Assembly (NCBI RefSeq): GCF_000317105.1
Contig: NC_019693.1
Coordinates: 4,217,227 to 4,281,226 of the forward strand
Direction: 5' to 3'
Source of the DNA: Oscillatoria acuminata PCC 6304
GTDB taxonomy: Bacteria > Cyanobacteriota > Cyanobacteriia > Cyanobacteriales > Laspinemataceae
Length of the DNA: 64,000 nt
The notes beneath the pieces were generated by a model that did not search any database, was not told where the DNA came from, and saw nothing but the letters and a program-made list of their open reading frames with translations. Both the position numbers and the translations under genes were made by a program. Position 1 is the first letter of the stretch. The number at the start of each line of letters is the position of its first letter. Positions 18,253-26,910 of the stretch are shown piece by piece.

Positions 18253-18286
18253 GCTGATCATCTCCTAAGACTAGGATATTATCAGC
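18253..18286 (+). terminator. Stem-loop immediately after stop codon
   Basis: GCTGAT pairs with ATCAGC and inside it TCCTA pairs with TAGGA (loop AGAC), beginning on the base after the stop of the preceding gene. There is no long T-run, so it may stabilise the mRNA 3' end rather than terminate. Confidence 0.45.
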
Positions 18287-18298
18287 ATCCCTGCTGAA

Positions 18299-18329
18299 CA
18301 CCAGACGTACCTGAACGGTACCTCTGGTG
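18299..18329. terminator. Palindromic hairpin between convergent genes
   Basis: CACCAGA-C-GTACC pairs with GGTAC-C-TCTGGTG across a 5-base loop, with one mismatch in the stem. It can act on both strands between two convergent genes; no T-run is present. Confidence 0.45.
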
Positions 18330-18449
18330 AAATATCTGATCACCTTATTCTCCCTGCTCCCCTGGAGGGTCGGGGAGAGAGGGAGATCCAGAAAGCTCCT
18401 CCCTTCAAAAAACATTTTTTTGGGGATGTAACTGGAGGATGATGTAGGC

Positions 18450-18471
18450 GGAGCAGTATATCTACTGCTCC
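18450..18471. terminator. Perfect 9-bp stem-loop between convergent genes
   Basis: GGAGCAGTA (18450-18458) and TACTGCTCC (18463-18471) form a perfect stem with a 4-base loop. It lies 80 bp beyond the 3' end of the minus-strand gene at 18552 and could serve as its transcript end. Confidence 0.5.
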
Positions 18472-18551
18472 TACTCTTGACTTGATGTGATGGGTCACAC
18501 CTACATCTGGGAATACAACAGGGTTCCGAACTTTTGCTACTGTATCTCTTC

Positions 18552-18947
18552 CTAACTCATCACTTCTTCATTACTGGAGTAGTCCGGACATTCCGTGGCT
18601 TCAGTACGGAGGACCTTATCCGGTTGGACGGCACATTTTAGATAAGGATTATTTTTAAAATATTTACAATTTGTGCAGGGTAATTGACTCACTGCCGGTA
18701 AATTGGAGAGGCGACTCCGGACAGATTTCCAAAAATTAAAGTGCATGACAAATAGCACGACCCAGACCACTGCGGCAAAAGAAAGCGGCACTAATAACAG
18801 GTCGCCGGTAGAAAAACTTTGCTCGGGTCTCATGGGAGACTGATAGGCTGGAACTTCCATCTGTTCTGAAGCATTTAACTCCAAAGACCCTATACCAGAT
18901 AGGGTGAAGCGAGTTGGGTTGTCCTGATAGCTGGGAATTTGATTCAT
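18552..18947 (-). CDS. Single-span membrane protein with C-terminal four-cysteine module
   Basis: The 131-aa protein has a polar N-terminal half (about 1-45), one membrane helix (about 48-68: LLLVPLSFAAVVWVVLFVMHF) and a C-terminal domain with CTNCKYF, then a Cys in KCAVQP and a Cys in ECPDY. The spacing CxxC-x(10)-C-x(16)-C suggests binding of zinc or an iron-sulphur centre, or disulphides if the tail is outside the cytoplasm. I believe similar proteins exist in other cyanobacteria but know no function. It is monocistronic and convergent with the acidic protein gene upstream on the plus strand. Confidence 0.75.
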   Translation of the reverse strand: MNQIPSYQDNPTRFTLSGIGSLELNASEQMEVPAYQSPMRPEQSFSTGDLLLVPLSFAAVVWVVLFVMHFNFWKSVRSRLSNLPAVSQLPCTNCKYFKNNPYLKCAVQPDKVLRTEATECPDYSSNEEVMS

Positions 18948-19785
18948 CTTTTTTAACTCGGTATGTTTAGGATGGTTTAGGCAAATATATCCGTCTTGAA
19001 ACCTTTAAGAAAAATTTTTCTAAAAGCCAGCCGATTTCTAGGGATGGACTCTCCAGCTTTGAGCCAAGAAAGTCTAGCCAATTTCATGGAAATGAGGTAC
19101 AGCAGTCGGATTCACTCTTACCCCTAAATTCTTACCCTGACTCTTTTTTCTCTCCAGAGTGTAGGGCTTTAGTTGCCCTAAAGTTAACCTTTTTTTCACC
19201 CATTTTTTCTCTCGGGTCATCCTTCAAGAAAACTGGGATGCTTAGGGGCAAGGGGATTTATGAGAATCCTTAGATGGACTTCATCCAGATGAAAACGCGA
19301 TAAAGACTTATAAAAAAGAAAGCGCGTTTAAAGGGTTAATCAAAATATAACTCAGGAATAAATCGGGTGATCTCTTTCTCTGGTTGGGTTTATCTCTTCC
19401 TCTCAATATACCCCTAGGCTGAAGTTGAGTTTTTAGCCGATCGCCAGAAGTTTTCTTAATTCAATTGATGAGATAATTTATCGATAGATTGGCCGAATTC
19501 TCTTTAACATGAGTTTCTTTCAAAGTGAAGCCAACGAGCAGTTTAATCCCTGGACTGGGATAACATTAAGGTGGTTTTCCCTAGGGGATGCCCAGAAAGT
19601 TGAGCCGAATCGTAGGCCGAAAAAGCAATTTTGCGGTGACTTGACCTGGGTACTGGAGGTCAACTGCCTCACCAACTGGTATTTCCATTAGTTTATCCCT
19701 GGGGTCAACTGCCCGAATCCCTCTAGGGATAGATTTAAAACCCGTCTTCCGAGGGGTATTGGGGAAGGGATATTTTTCCCGGGGA
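18948..19785. other. Gene-less stretch, AT-rich
   Basis: An 838-bp region between two minus-strand genes. It must hold the promoter of the gene ending at 18552. The only notable frame (19509-19691, plus) has no ribosome site or known motif. A short direct repeat GGTCAACTGCC occurs at about 19657 and 19702. No terminator or RNA motif was recognised. Confidence 0.4.
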
Positions 19786-20832
19786 TTAGGGGGCTAAAAT
19801 GGCATCGAGCAATTTCTCAGGCCCGAAACGGACAGGATCCGTGCAGGGGAGTCCGGTTTCAGTTTCAATTTGCTCAATTGCCTCTCGGGAAGCTGCCTCA
19901 TCTAAATCCCGCGAATTGAGGGCGATTGCCACCACTCGGGAGGGAGTCAACGCACCCGCAGCACTCGCCACCTGTTCATACAAGGCGATCGCCTCGGATA
20001 ATTTGGGAATCGGCACATGGGGATGGTTTTTAATATGAGTTTGTCCCGCCCGATGCACCAGAACTAAGTGAGTCGGCTGACTGCCGCGCAACAAGGGTAA
20101 AGTCGCCGTAGAACCGGGATGAAACAAAGACCCCTGTCCCTCCACCAAAATCAAGTCACAATCCGTTGCACATTGCATCACCGCTTGTTCCACCGCGCCC
20201 GCCGCAAAGTCTACGCGCACCGCATCCAGGGCCACCCCTGAACCGGCAATCATCAACCCCGCTTGACCCGTTGCCACAAATTGCGACTGCAACCCGCGCT
20301 GTTGGGCGAGACGATGGATTTCTAAACAAGTAGACATTTTCCCGATCGCCATATCCGTCCCCACCGCCAACACCCGGGGACAAGTCAGTTGCCGCGCCTG
20401 AGCACTGCCGATTTTGAGTCCCGTGGGTTCTTGTCGGACATCCCAAATCCACTGTCCCTCCCGTAACGGAAACGGCAGTTCCGGATGATGATTTAATGGG
20501 GTATGCAACCCATTCACAAGGGATAATCCCGCAGAAACGGCGCGACGGAGTTCCGCAAACCACTCCGGAGGTAACGCACCCCCAGACGGTGCAATCCCGA
20601 TCGCCAGAACATCCGGGTTCATAGCGAGGGCCGCCTCTACCGAGGCCACAATTGGCACATCTCGGGCAATGCCCGTGAGTTCTCGTAGCGACTGTCCCGC
20701 CGATTCGCCATCGATGACAGCGACAATATTGGCCTCGCTGTATCTCAACAAGGTTAACCCGGTTTTGCCAATTGAGCCCTGAATGCCTTGATGTTGCAGA
20801 ATGGCGACGCGATGATTAGCTGTTATACGCAC
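19786..20832 (-). CDS. DUF1611 / DgcN-like protein (putative D-glutamate N-acetyltransferase)
   Basis: This 348-aa DUF1611-family protein has an N-terminal Rossmann-like part (about 1-130) and a C-terminal P-loop-type part (about 145-340: VLAVGTDMAIGKMST near 150, a FVATGQAGLMIAG segment, and DLILVEGQGSLFHPG). Family knowledge: DUF1611 members were characterised as DgcN, which N-acetylates D-glutamate; its partner DgcA, an enolase-superfamily racemase, converts the N-acetyl-D-glutamate to the L form. The gene start is a GTG overlapping the 3' end of exactly such an enolase-superfamily gene by 17 bp, so the pair is co-translated. The specific substrate is inferred from family and neighbour. 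An older alternative is a role in muropeptide (L-Ala-D-Glu) recycling. Confidence 0.82.
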   Translation of the reverse strand: MRITANHRVAILQHQGIQGSIGKTGLTLLRYSEANIVAVIDGESAGQSLRELTGIARDVPIVASVEAALAMNPDVLAIGIAPSGGALPPEWFAELRRAVSAGLSLVNGLHTPLNHHPELPFPLREGQWIWDVRQEPTGLKIGSAQARQLTCPRVLAVGTDMAIGKMSTCLEIHRLAQQRGLQSQFVATGQAGLMIAGSGVALDAVRVDFAAGAVEQAVMQCATDCDLILVEGQGSLFHPGSTATLPLLRGSQPTHLVLVHRAGQTHIKNHPHVPIPKLSEAIALYEQVASAAGALTPSRVVAIALNSRDLDEAASREAIEQIETETGLPCTDPVRFGPEKLLDAILAP

Positions 20833-21919
20833 GATGTTGTACTCCTAAACCCGGTAAATCATTGGGCAGCAATCGTCCATCCTGGACGATCGCCCCGGTA
20901 AACGGATCGTCAATTAAATTCAAATGACTATCTAAATCCAGATAATCCGCTAACGGTGAGAGGTGAGACAAGGCGGTATTCGCCACCACAGTATCGGAAT
21001 AACACCCAAACATCACCTGCAATCCGCAGGCATGGGCGGTGTGAATCATCCCCATGGCTTCTGTTAATCCCCCACATTTCATCAGTTTAATATTAATTCC
21101 ATGAACGCGATCGGCCAAGGGGATAATATCAGCCCGGGTAAAGCAGCTTTCATCCACAAAAATTGGTAACGGCGATTCCCGATAGAGGTGACGTAATTCC
21201 TCTTGTGCCGCCACCGGGAGGGGTTGTTCTAAATACTTCACCCCCCGAGTGCTCAACCAGTGACTCATGGCGATTGCATCCTCTAGGGTCCATCCGCCAT
21301 TGGCATCAATGCTAAACCCGGAACCCGGTGGGGCTTCCTCCTGGACCGCCAAGAACATGGCGCGATCGGCAGCAATTCCAGCCGGACTGCCCAATTTCAC
21401 CTTAATCGCACAACCTTGGGTTGAGGGGACTGCCTCAGTTTCGGGACTGTCTGAGTCTAAATTAAACCAATGTCGGACCCGGGTTCGGGCCGCTTCTGGA
21501 CTACTAATGCCAATGGTGAGGGAGGTGGGGACAATCCGATTGCAGTCGAGTCCCCACAATTGCCATAACGGAAGTCCGACTTTTTTCCCTAACCAATCTT
21601 GTAACGCCGTATCTAACCCCGCTTGGGCGGCAGAGGGAAATTTACCCTCAGTTGTGAGACGCATTAAAAACGCTTCTATTTCTTGGCGATCGAAAGGACT
21701 AAACCCCGCCAATTTCGGGGCAACTTCCTGTAATGCGGCCACAATTTCCGAGGTCGTTTGCGGCGTACCCCCAGCAGAAAACGGCGATGCTTCCCCCCAT
21801 CCTGTGATCCCTTCAGCTTCTACTTTAACTAAAACATTCGTACTTTGAGCCGTCGTTCCCCGACTAATTGTTAGAGCAAATCGTTTATGGACTGTAAAAG
21901 TTTCTATCTGAATTTTCAT
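20816..21919 (-). CDS. Enolase-superfamily racemase (dipeptide epimerase / DgcA-like)
   Basis: The 367-aa protein belongs to the muconate-lactonizing subgroup of the enolase superfamily. Seen: N-terminal capping domain (about 1-125) and a TIM barrel with the KxK pair (IKVKLGSP near 172), metal ligands in IDANGGW (near 200), YLEQPL (near 225) and VDESCF (near 250), and the second catalytic Lys in GINIKLMKCGG (near 275). All catalytic residues appear intact. Family members are L-Ala-D/L-Glu epimerases or, when paired with DgcN, N-acetyl-D-glutamate racemases. The 17-bp overlap with the DUF1611 gene favours the second role, but substrate cannot be read from sequence. It is first in a two-gene operon. 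Confidence 0.88.
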   Translation of the reverse strand: MKIQIETFTVHKRFALTISRGTTAQSTNVLVKVEAEGITGWGEASPFSAGGTPQTTSEIVAALQEVAPKLAGFSPFDRQEIEAFLMRLTTEGKFPSAAQAGLDTALQDWLGKKVGLPLWQLWGLDCNRIVPTSLTIGISSPEAARTRVRHWFNLDSDSPETEAVPSTQGCAIKVKLGSPAGIAADRAMFLAVQEEAPPGSGFSIDANGGWTLEDAIAMSHWLSTRGVKYLEQPLPVAAQEELRHLYRESPLPIFVDESCFTRADIIPLADRVHGINIKLMKCGGLTEAMGMIHTAHACGLQVMFGCYSDTVVANTALSHLSPLADYLDLDSHLNLIDDPFTGAIVQDGRLLPNDLPGLGVQHRAYNS

Positions 21920-22003
21920 AAGTTTTTAGTAATGCCTTCAGGCGTTCTCTTGATGTTCGTACTCAAGATTTAAACCACCGAGTCTGGAAGTACAGTAAAG
22001 GTT

Positions 22004-22071
22004 AGAAACCGGGTTTCTTTACAAAATTTATGGTAATTAGCAACAAATTGGGGTAAGAAACCCGGTTTCTT
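22004..22071. repeat. Family C repeat, copy at 22.0 kb
   Basis: AGAAACCGGGTTTCTTT (22004-22020) and AAGAAACCCGGTTTCTT (22055-22071) face each other across 34 bases; each half is itself palindromic. The same layout with a related centre recurs at 49550-49615. Confidence 0.65.
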
Positions 22072-22131
22072 GTCCTATCTATTTTATCCAGTACCCCTGA
22101 ACTCGTGGGATAAAGAAAGGATTGTTACTCC

Positions 22132-22289
22132 GGGAGCATCTCAATTTTGCCTAAAAACCAGTCGGACCTCTCCCCAAACCCCTCCCCTAAGAGGGGAGGG
22201 GCTTTGAGACTGCCTTGTCCGGCTCCCCCTTCCCTAGACAGGGAAGGGGGCTGGGGGGTTAGGTCTCTTGAACAAATTGAGATGCTCCC
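22132..22289. mobile_element. Family A miniature element, copy 3 (perfect target duplication)
   Basis: 158 bp bounded by GGGAGCATCTCAATTT and AAATTGAGATGCTCCC, flanked on both sides by the identical 8-mer GTTACTCC (22124-22131 and 22290-22297). Internal palindromes are built on CCCCTCCCCTAAGAGGGGAGGGG and CCCCCTTCCCTAGACAGGGAAGGGGG. It is non-coding. The perfect ends and duplication suggest this is the most recent insertion of the family in the window. Confidence 0.87.
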
Positions 22290-22327
22290 GTTACTCCGGC
22301 TGTTCTGTGGGATAACGACTTCAGTCG

Positions 22328-22682
22328 GAGAGCCTCTCAATATTGCCTAAAACCTGAATCTGACCTCTCCTAAGGCCCTCTCCTAAAAGGAGAGGGAGAA
22401 TAAGGAAATTTTTTGATTGCTGTACGGGGTAAGGGAACTCCAAAAAATAAAATCTCCAAAACGTTCGTTCGTAGTGAGTGATCAACGGATTAGCCCCGTC
22501 AATTGTAGGGGCGCAATGCTTGCGCCCCAGAGGGCGCAAGCATTGCGCCCCTACACTTCCTTTCAATTGAACGGTTGGATGATTTATATTTTGCAATCCC
22601 CTAAATAAATCTCTTTCTCCCCCTTCCCTCTTAGGGAAGGGGGCCGGGGGGTTAGGTCTCTTTCTTTCAGATTAATTCCCCC
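22328..22682. mobile_element. Family A miniature element, copy 4, interrupted
   Basis: The left half (about 22328-22429, AGCCTCTCAATATTGCC through GCTGTACGGGG) and right half (about 22604-22682, AATAAATCTCTTTCTCC through the GGTCTCTTT end) match the continuous element at 48625-48901. Between them lies an unrelated ~174-bp element. The ends are degenerate, so it is an older copy. It abuts the 3' end of the Hli gene and its hairpins may act as that transcript's terminator. Confidence 0.7.
22430..22603. mobile_element. Family B miniature element inserted in copy 4
   Basis: About 174 bp starting TAAGGGAACTCC and ending GCAATCCCCTA. Its core is a near-perfect GC-rich palindrome (TGTAGGGGCGCAATGCTTGC and its complement) at about 22505-22554. 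A second copy in opposite orientation lies at 51194-51376. TAA occurs at both borders and may be the target duplication. It is non-coding. Confidence 0.7.
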
Positions 22683-22687
22683 TGAAA

Positions 22688-22882
22688 TTACCGCAATCCT
22701 AACCAAGTAAACAGGTCTTGATGGGTGAAGGCTTCGAGTAAGAGTAACGAGAGAAAGGCAATCATGGCAACTCGACCATTGATGCGTTCGGCATATTCGG
22801 TCCATCCAAAAGCCGGTTCAGGTTCGGCGGGTAAATCTTGAACAACGGGAGGTTGAGTTGGGGTTGGTTTTGGCTCAGTCAT
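22688..22882 (-). CDS. High-light-inducible one-helix protein (Hli/Scp)
   Basis: The 64-aa protein has a Pro-rich N-terminus and a single chlorophyll-binding helix with the Hli signature ERINGRVAMIAF followed by LSLLLLEAF (about 32-52) and a short amphipathic tail ending WLGLR. Hli proteins sit in the thylakoid membrane, bind chlorophyll and carotenoid, and protect photosystem assembly under stress. The Glu and Arg of the motif that ligate and brace chlorophyll are present. It starts 5 bp after the sdhB stop on the same strand, so the two are probably co-transcribed, an unexpected partnership. Confidence 0.88.
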   Translation of the reverse strand: MTEPKPTPTQPPVVQDLPAEPEPAFGWTEYAERINGRVAMIAFLSLLLLEAFTHQDLFTWLGLR

Positions 22883-22887
22883 CGGGG

Positions 22888-23994
22888 TTATTCTTTAGGA
22901 GCTTTCGAGGATTTAGATTCGAGTTCTTGGACAGATTCAATCAGCGATCGCACTTCTTTAGTGCCTTCGGATGGTTCAAAAGTTAAGGGCATTTTGCCCC
23001 GTTTGATGGATTGGAATCCCACGGGAGCAAGGCTTAATAATCCTTTGATATCCCGGAAGAAATTACCAACGACCATCACCGCAAATTTGCGCTCATCGAC
23101 CCAGCCGCCTTTTTTGACTAAATCAATTAAGACTTTGCGATGACGAATGGGACGACTGGCTTGGTCATCGGTGCGATCGAGAATTTCGTCCTTAATTTTA
23201 CCAATTTTATCCAAGGGTTCGACGCCCATGGGACAAACGGAATTACAGTAAAAGCAGCGGGTGCAACTCCAGACTCCGGAGTTAGCTTGGTTATAGTTTT
23301 GTAAGCGGGATTCGGTTTGGTCATCGCGATCGTCTTCCACCATGCGATAGGCTTTGGCGAGGGCATGGGGACCGACAAAGTTCGGATTGACTTCCACGGC
23401 GTTGCATTCGGAGTAGCAGGCCCCGCAGAGGATACAATTGCCGCTTTCCTCAAGGCGCGATCGCTCCTCGGGAGTTTGGAGAAATTCTCGTTCGGGGATT
23501 TTCCTGGCACTATTACTCACATAGGGATCAACGGCTTCGAGATTGTTCCAAAACCGCTGCATATCCACCACCAGATCCTTGACAACGGGCATATTTCCCA
23601 TGGGCGCAATCGTAATTTCTGGGATTGCTCCCGGTGCAGTCGTCCTTGGGGGTGCGCCGGGTAAGGCATTGAGTGCCGCGTTCTCGGTTTGTTCGCGATC
23701 GCGGGTGACGGACTCGGTTTCGGTGCTCTGTTCCGAGATTTGGTTCAAACGGGCCAGTTCAGCGCTGATATTCTCTTTACAGGCGAGGGCGGAACGGCCA
23801 TTAATCCGCATTGAGCAACTGCCACAAATCGTATTGCGGCAATTTTTACGAAAGGCGAGGGTTCCGTCTTGCTCCCATTTAATCCGATTCAGACAATCGA
23901 GGATGGTATTCCCCGGTTCTACATCGAGTTGATAGGTCTGGATCCGAGGGCCAGTATTTTGGCTTTGGCGAACGATTTTAAATAAAACTTGCAT
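22888..23994 (-). CDS. sdhB: Succinate dehydrogenase/fumarate reductase iron-sulphur subunit
   Basis: The start is the ATG at 23994, giving 368 aa that begin QVLFKIVRQ, as in the family; a longer frame to 24102 has an atypical extension. A plant-type [2Fe-2S] domain comes first (CRNTICGSCSM and the fourth Cys in LACKENI), then an inserted Pro/Ala/Thr-rich linker (about 95-160), then the [4Fe-4S] and [3Fe-4S] clusters (CILCGACYSEC and CTRCFYCNSVCPMG). It passes electrons from the flavoprotein subunit to quinone; in cyanobacteria this is in the thylakoid, feeding plastoquinone. The flavoprotein and membrane subunits are not in the window; scattered sdh genes are usual in cyanobacteria. It is larger than the typical ~250 aa because of the linker and C-terminal extension. 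Confidence 0.9.
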   Translation of the reverse strand: MQVLFKIVRQSQNTGPRIQTYQLDVEPGNTILDCLNRIKWEQDGTLAFRKNCRNTICGSCSMRINGRSALACKENISAELARLNQISEQSTETESVTRDREQTENAALNALPGAPPRTTAPGAIPEITIAPMGNMPVVKDLVVDMQRFWNNLEAVDPYVSNSARKIPEREFLQTPEERSRLEESGNCILCGACYSECNAVEVNPNFVGPHALAKAYRMVEDDRDDQTESRLQNYNQANSGVWSCTRCFYCNSVCPMGVEPLDKIGKIKDEILDRTDDQASRPIRHRKVLIDLVKKGGWVDERKFAVMVVGNFFRDIKGLLSLAPVGFQSIKRGKMPLTFEPSEGTKEVRSLIESVQELESKSSKAPKE

Positions 23995-24254
23995 GATGGC
24001 TACCCAATCCCGTGGGGGAACTGCTTCGATTATATATTGTACGCTGATTTGCACAGGATCAGGACGGGTGATTTTTTCTCCCGGGTCAGATGCGGAGTTC
24101 AAGGGGTTGTGGGGGGTGGGCGTTCTGGGGACCGGATGGAGGATTCAGATTTTGAGATTATGGGTTTTTCATCACCCCAGGAACCCCACTCAAACCGCTC
24201 TCAGACGGAGGGGAGGGCTATTTTGGGGGAGGGTGTATCTATGCTATTTTGGGG

Positions 24255-25595
24255 CTATTTGGGGGGGTTTTTGGGACATTGAAGGGGCAGTCCGAGGGTA
24301 AAAGTTGTTCCGGTTCCGGGGAAACTCTGACAATCGAGGGTACCCCCATGTCCTTCGACGACAATTTGGTAGGAAATGGATAATCCTAATCCGGTACCGT
24401 AGCCGACTTGTTTGGTGGTAAAAAAGGGGTCAAAGGCTTGTTGTTGTAATTCCGGGGTCATTCCGGGACCATTATCGGCGATGGAGATGGTGACGGTGTT
24501 TTCTGTGGGTTGGGCGGTGTTAATCCAGATGGTGGGGGAAGGCGGTTCGGGGCCGATCGCGTCCTGGTCCTGGCGGTTCGGGAGGGACCGGGGAGGGCGA
24601 GACCCCGACTCTAAAGCATCGATCGCATTGGTGAGCAGATTCATAAAGACTTGATTGAGTTGAGCGGCATAGCACCGGACTAGGGGGAGTTGAGTATAGT
24701 TTTTGATGACCGTAATTCCCGGGCGATCGCCACTCCGTTCTAGGCGATGGCCTAACATCATTAAAGTGCTCTCCAATCCTTCATGGAGATCCACTGATTT
24801 GAGTTCCGCTTCATCCAGTCTGGAAAAATTGCGCAGAGATTCCACAATCGTGCGGATCCGTTCGGACCCCCCTTCCATAGAGATGACTAATTTGGGGAAA
24901 TCTTCCACGAGAAATTCCAACTCAATTTCTTCTTCAAATTGTTCAATTTCCGGGGGGATCGAGCCTAATGCCTGACGATACTTCTGGATTAACCCTAACA
25001 ACTGCTTGACATAAGTTTTGACATAAGTCAGATTACCGGAAATGAAATTAACGGGATTGTTAATTTCGTGACAAACTCCGGCCACCAACTGACCGAGGCT
25101 GACCATTTTTTCATTTTGAATGAGTTGATTGTGAACCTGCTTAAGCTCGGTTAACGTCTGTTCTAATACGCGATTTTTAGCCAACAACTCCATTTGGAGC
25201 GATCGCAATTTTAATTGATGATCCACGCGCACTAAAACTTCAGCTTCTTGAAACGGTTTGGTGATATAATCATTCCCTCCCACTTCAAAGGCTTTGATTT
25301 TATCAAAAATATCATCTAGCGCACTAATAAAAATAATCGGAATTTCCCGAGTTATGGGATTTGATTTGAGCTTTTCGCAGACTTGATAGCCATTCATTTC
25401 TGGCATATTAATATCCAGCAAAATCAGGTGAGGTAAACTGGCTTCTACAGCATTCAGTGCCAGATGAGGGGTGAGGGCTTTCCGAACCCGATAACCGTTT
25501 CTGGTGAGAATGATGGACAACAGCCGGAGATTAGCTGCGGTATCGTCAACAATCAGAATATCGGCGGGTTCGGGGCTGGGGTTATTTTTATTCAT
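24255..25595 (-). CDS. Receiver-histidine kinase hybrid
   Basis: The 446-aa soluble protein has an N-terminal receiver (about 10-128: acidic pair in ILIVDDTAANL, acceptor in LILLDINMP, KPF lysine), a coiled coil (about 130-165), HisKA with acceptor in [13 protein letters not shown] (near 178) and HATPase (about 305-441; [37 protein letters not shown]). Receiver-first kinases take phosphate or partner input from another kinase. It is last of four same-strand genes that all begin with receivers of very similar sequence. No output domain is seen. The phosphotransfer direction within the group is not decided by sequence. Confidence 0.92.
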   Translation of the reverse strand: MNKNNPSPEPADILIVDDTAANLRLLSIILTRNGYRVRKALTPHLALNAVEASLPHLILLDINMPEMNGYQVCEKLKSNPITREIPIIFISALDDIFDKIKAFEVGGNDYITKPFQEAEVLVRVDHQLKLRSLQMELLAKNRVLEQTLTELKQVHNQLIQNEKMVSLGQLVAGVCHEINNPVNFISGNLTYVKTYVKQLLGLIQKYRQALGSIPPEIEQFEEEIELEFLVEDFPKLVISMEGGSERIRTIVESLRNFSRLDEAELKSVDLHEGLESTLMMLGHRLERSGDRPGITVIKNYTQLPLVRCYAAQLNQVFMNLLTNAIDALESGSRPPRSLPNRQDQDAIGPEPPSPTIWINTAQPTENTVTISIADNGPGMTPELQQQAFDPFFTTKQVGYGTGLGLSISYQIVVEGHGGTLDCQSFPGTGTTFTLGLPLQCPKNPPK

Positions 25596-25812
25596 TAGAT
25601 TATAAAAGCTCTGTCAATGCATAAAATTTGAAAGGCTTGATGGGCTTCAGTCTATCAAACTTGAAAGAGTTTGTCGAGGAGAGTAGGCCCAATTCCTAAC
25701 CTTGACACTAGAGGAAAAGCGATCGCATTTCTGGCCCAATCTCTGTAAACAATGCAAAACCCGGGGCAATTAACCGGAATTCTGGCTTCCCTTCTACTCC
25801 GAAAGTAACGCC

Positions 25813-26910
25813 TTAGCCTTGTATTTCTTCCAGCAATTCACATTGATGATTTCCACATTTAAATACTTCATCTTGGGATTGAGTGAGATAAGTACAATAG
25901 CAATTTCGCCCGGCTTGCTTGGCTTGATAGAGCGCTTTATCAGCATTCCAAATCAGGGTATGGAGGGAGACTTCCCTCGTGGGAATTAGGGTACAAATTC
26001 CCAGACTGATGGTGATAATATCGCCGACATCCGAGGCACAATGCTGAATATCTAGCTGCTGGATTTCCCGCTGAATGTTGCAGGCGACGGACAAGGCTCC
26101 TTTGTCAGTGGTATGGGGGAGAATGGCCGCAAATTCTTCGCCGCCATAGCGGGCGACTAAATCTGCCGGACGTTTGACTGCCTGACAAATAGCTTGGGCC
26201 ACTTGTTTTAAACACTCATCTCCAGCGGGATGACCATAAGTATCGTTATAGGCTTTAAAATAGTCAATATCGCATAAAATCAAGGATAAGGGATGTTGTT
26301 GTCGCTCTAAACGGTCCCATTCTTGTTTGAGATAATCATCAAACTTACGGCGATTGGAGACCTGTGTTAAGCCGTCAATACAGGCCAGCTTTTGTAATTT
26401 TTTATTGGCTTTTTTTAAAGCAACTTCAGCTTTTTTACGGTTTTCGATTTCCTTTAACAGTAAGAAATTTTGTTTTTCCAAGAGGCGATTTTGCTCATGG
26501 AGTTGGTCTTGGAGTCGTTGAATTTTGAGTTGATTTTCGATGCGGGCAAGGACTTCCTCTAGTTGAAAGGGTTTGGTAATATAATCGATTCCCCCCACTT
26601 GAAAGGCTCTAACTTTATCCAAAACATCATCTAAAACACTGATAAAAATAATCGGAATATTTCGAGTTTTTTCTGAGTCTTTTAAGGCTTGACAAACTTC
26701 ATATCCATTCATATAAGGCATATTGATATCCAGTAAAATTAAATCCGGGATTAAGGTATGGGCGGCAGTAATCGCCATTTCTCCATTCAATGCTTTGCGA
26801 AGATAATAACCATGCTTCGTTAAAATAGAAGATAAGACCCGCAAATTATCCGGGGTGTCATCCACGAGCAGAATGTTTCCTTTGCATGGGGACTTGACTT
26901 TTTCCATCAT
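25813..26910 (-). CDS. Receiver-GGDEF diguanylate cyclase
   Basis: The 365-aa protein has an N-terminal receiver (about 10-128; ILLVDDTPDNL, LILLDINMP, KPF), a coiled-coil linker (about 130-180) and a GGDEF domain (about 190-350). The active site is intact as GGEEF (near 257) with substrate residues in DGLTQVSNRRKFD and CDIDYFKAYNDTYGHPAGD. An RxxD inhibitory site (RPAD) lies five residues before GGEEF, so product inhibition is expected. It is the PleD/WspR-like output member of the cluster, turning receiver phosphorylation into cyclic di-GMP. It lies 217 bp upstream of the receiver-kinase gene, on the same strand. Confidence 0.93.
   Translation of the reverse strand: MMEKVKSPCKGNILLVDDTPDNLRVLSSILTKHGYYLRKALNGEMAITAAHTLIPDLILLDINMPYMNGYEVCQALKDSEKTRNIPIIFISVLDDVLDKVRAFQVGGIDYITKPFQLEEVLARIENQLKIQRLQDQLHEQNRLLEKQNFLLLKEIENRKKAEVALKKANKKLQKLACIDGLTQVSNRRKFDDYLKQEWDRLERQQHPLSLILCDIDYFKAYNDTYGHPAGDECLKQVAQAICQAVKRPADLVARYGGEEFAAILPHTTDKGALSVACNIQREIQQLDIQHCASDVGDIITISLGICTLIPTREVSLHTLIWNADKALYQAKQAGRNCYCTYLTQSQDEVFKCGNHQCELLEEIQG

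Noticed and set aside
19509-19691. 60-codon plus-strand frame in the 838-bp gap
   Set aside because: No ribosome site, no conserved-looking motif, amino-acid composition atypical.
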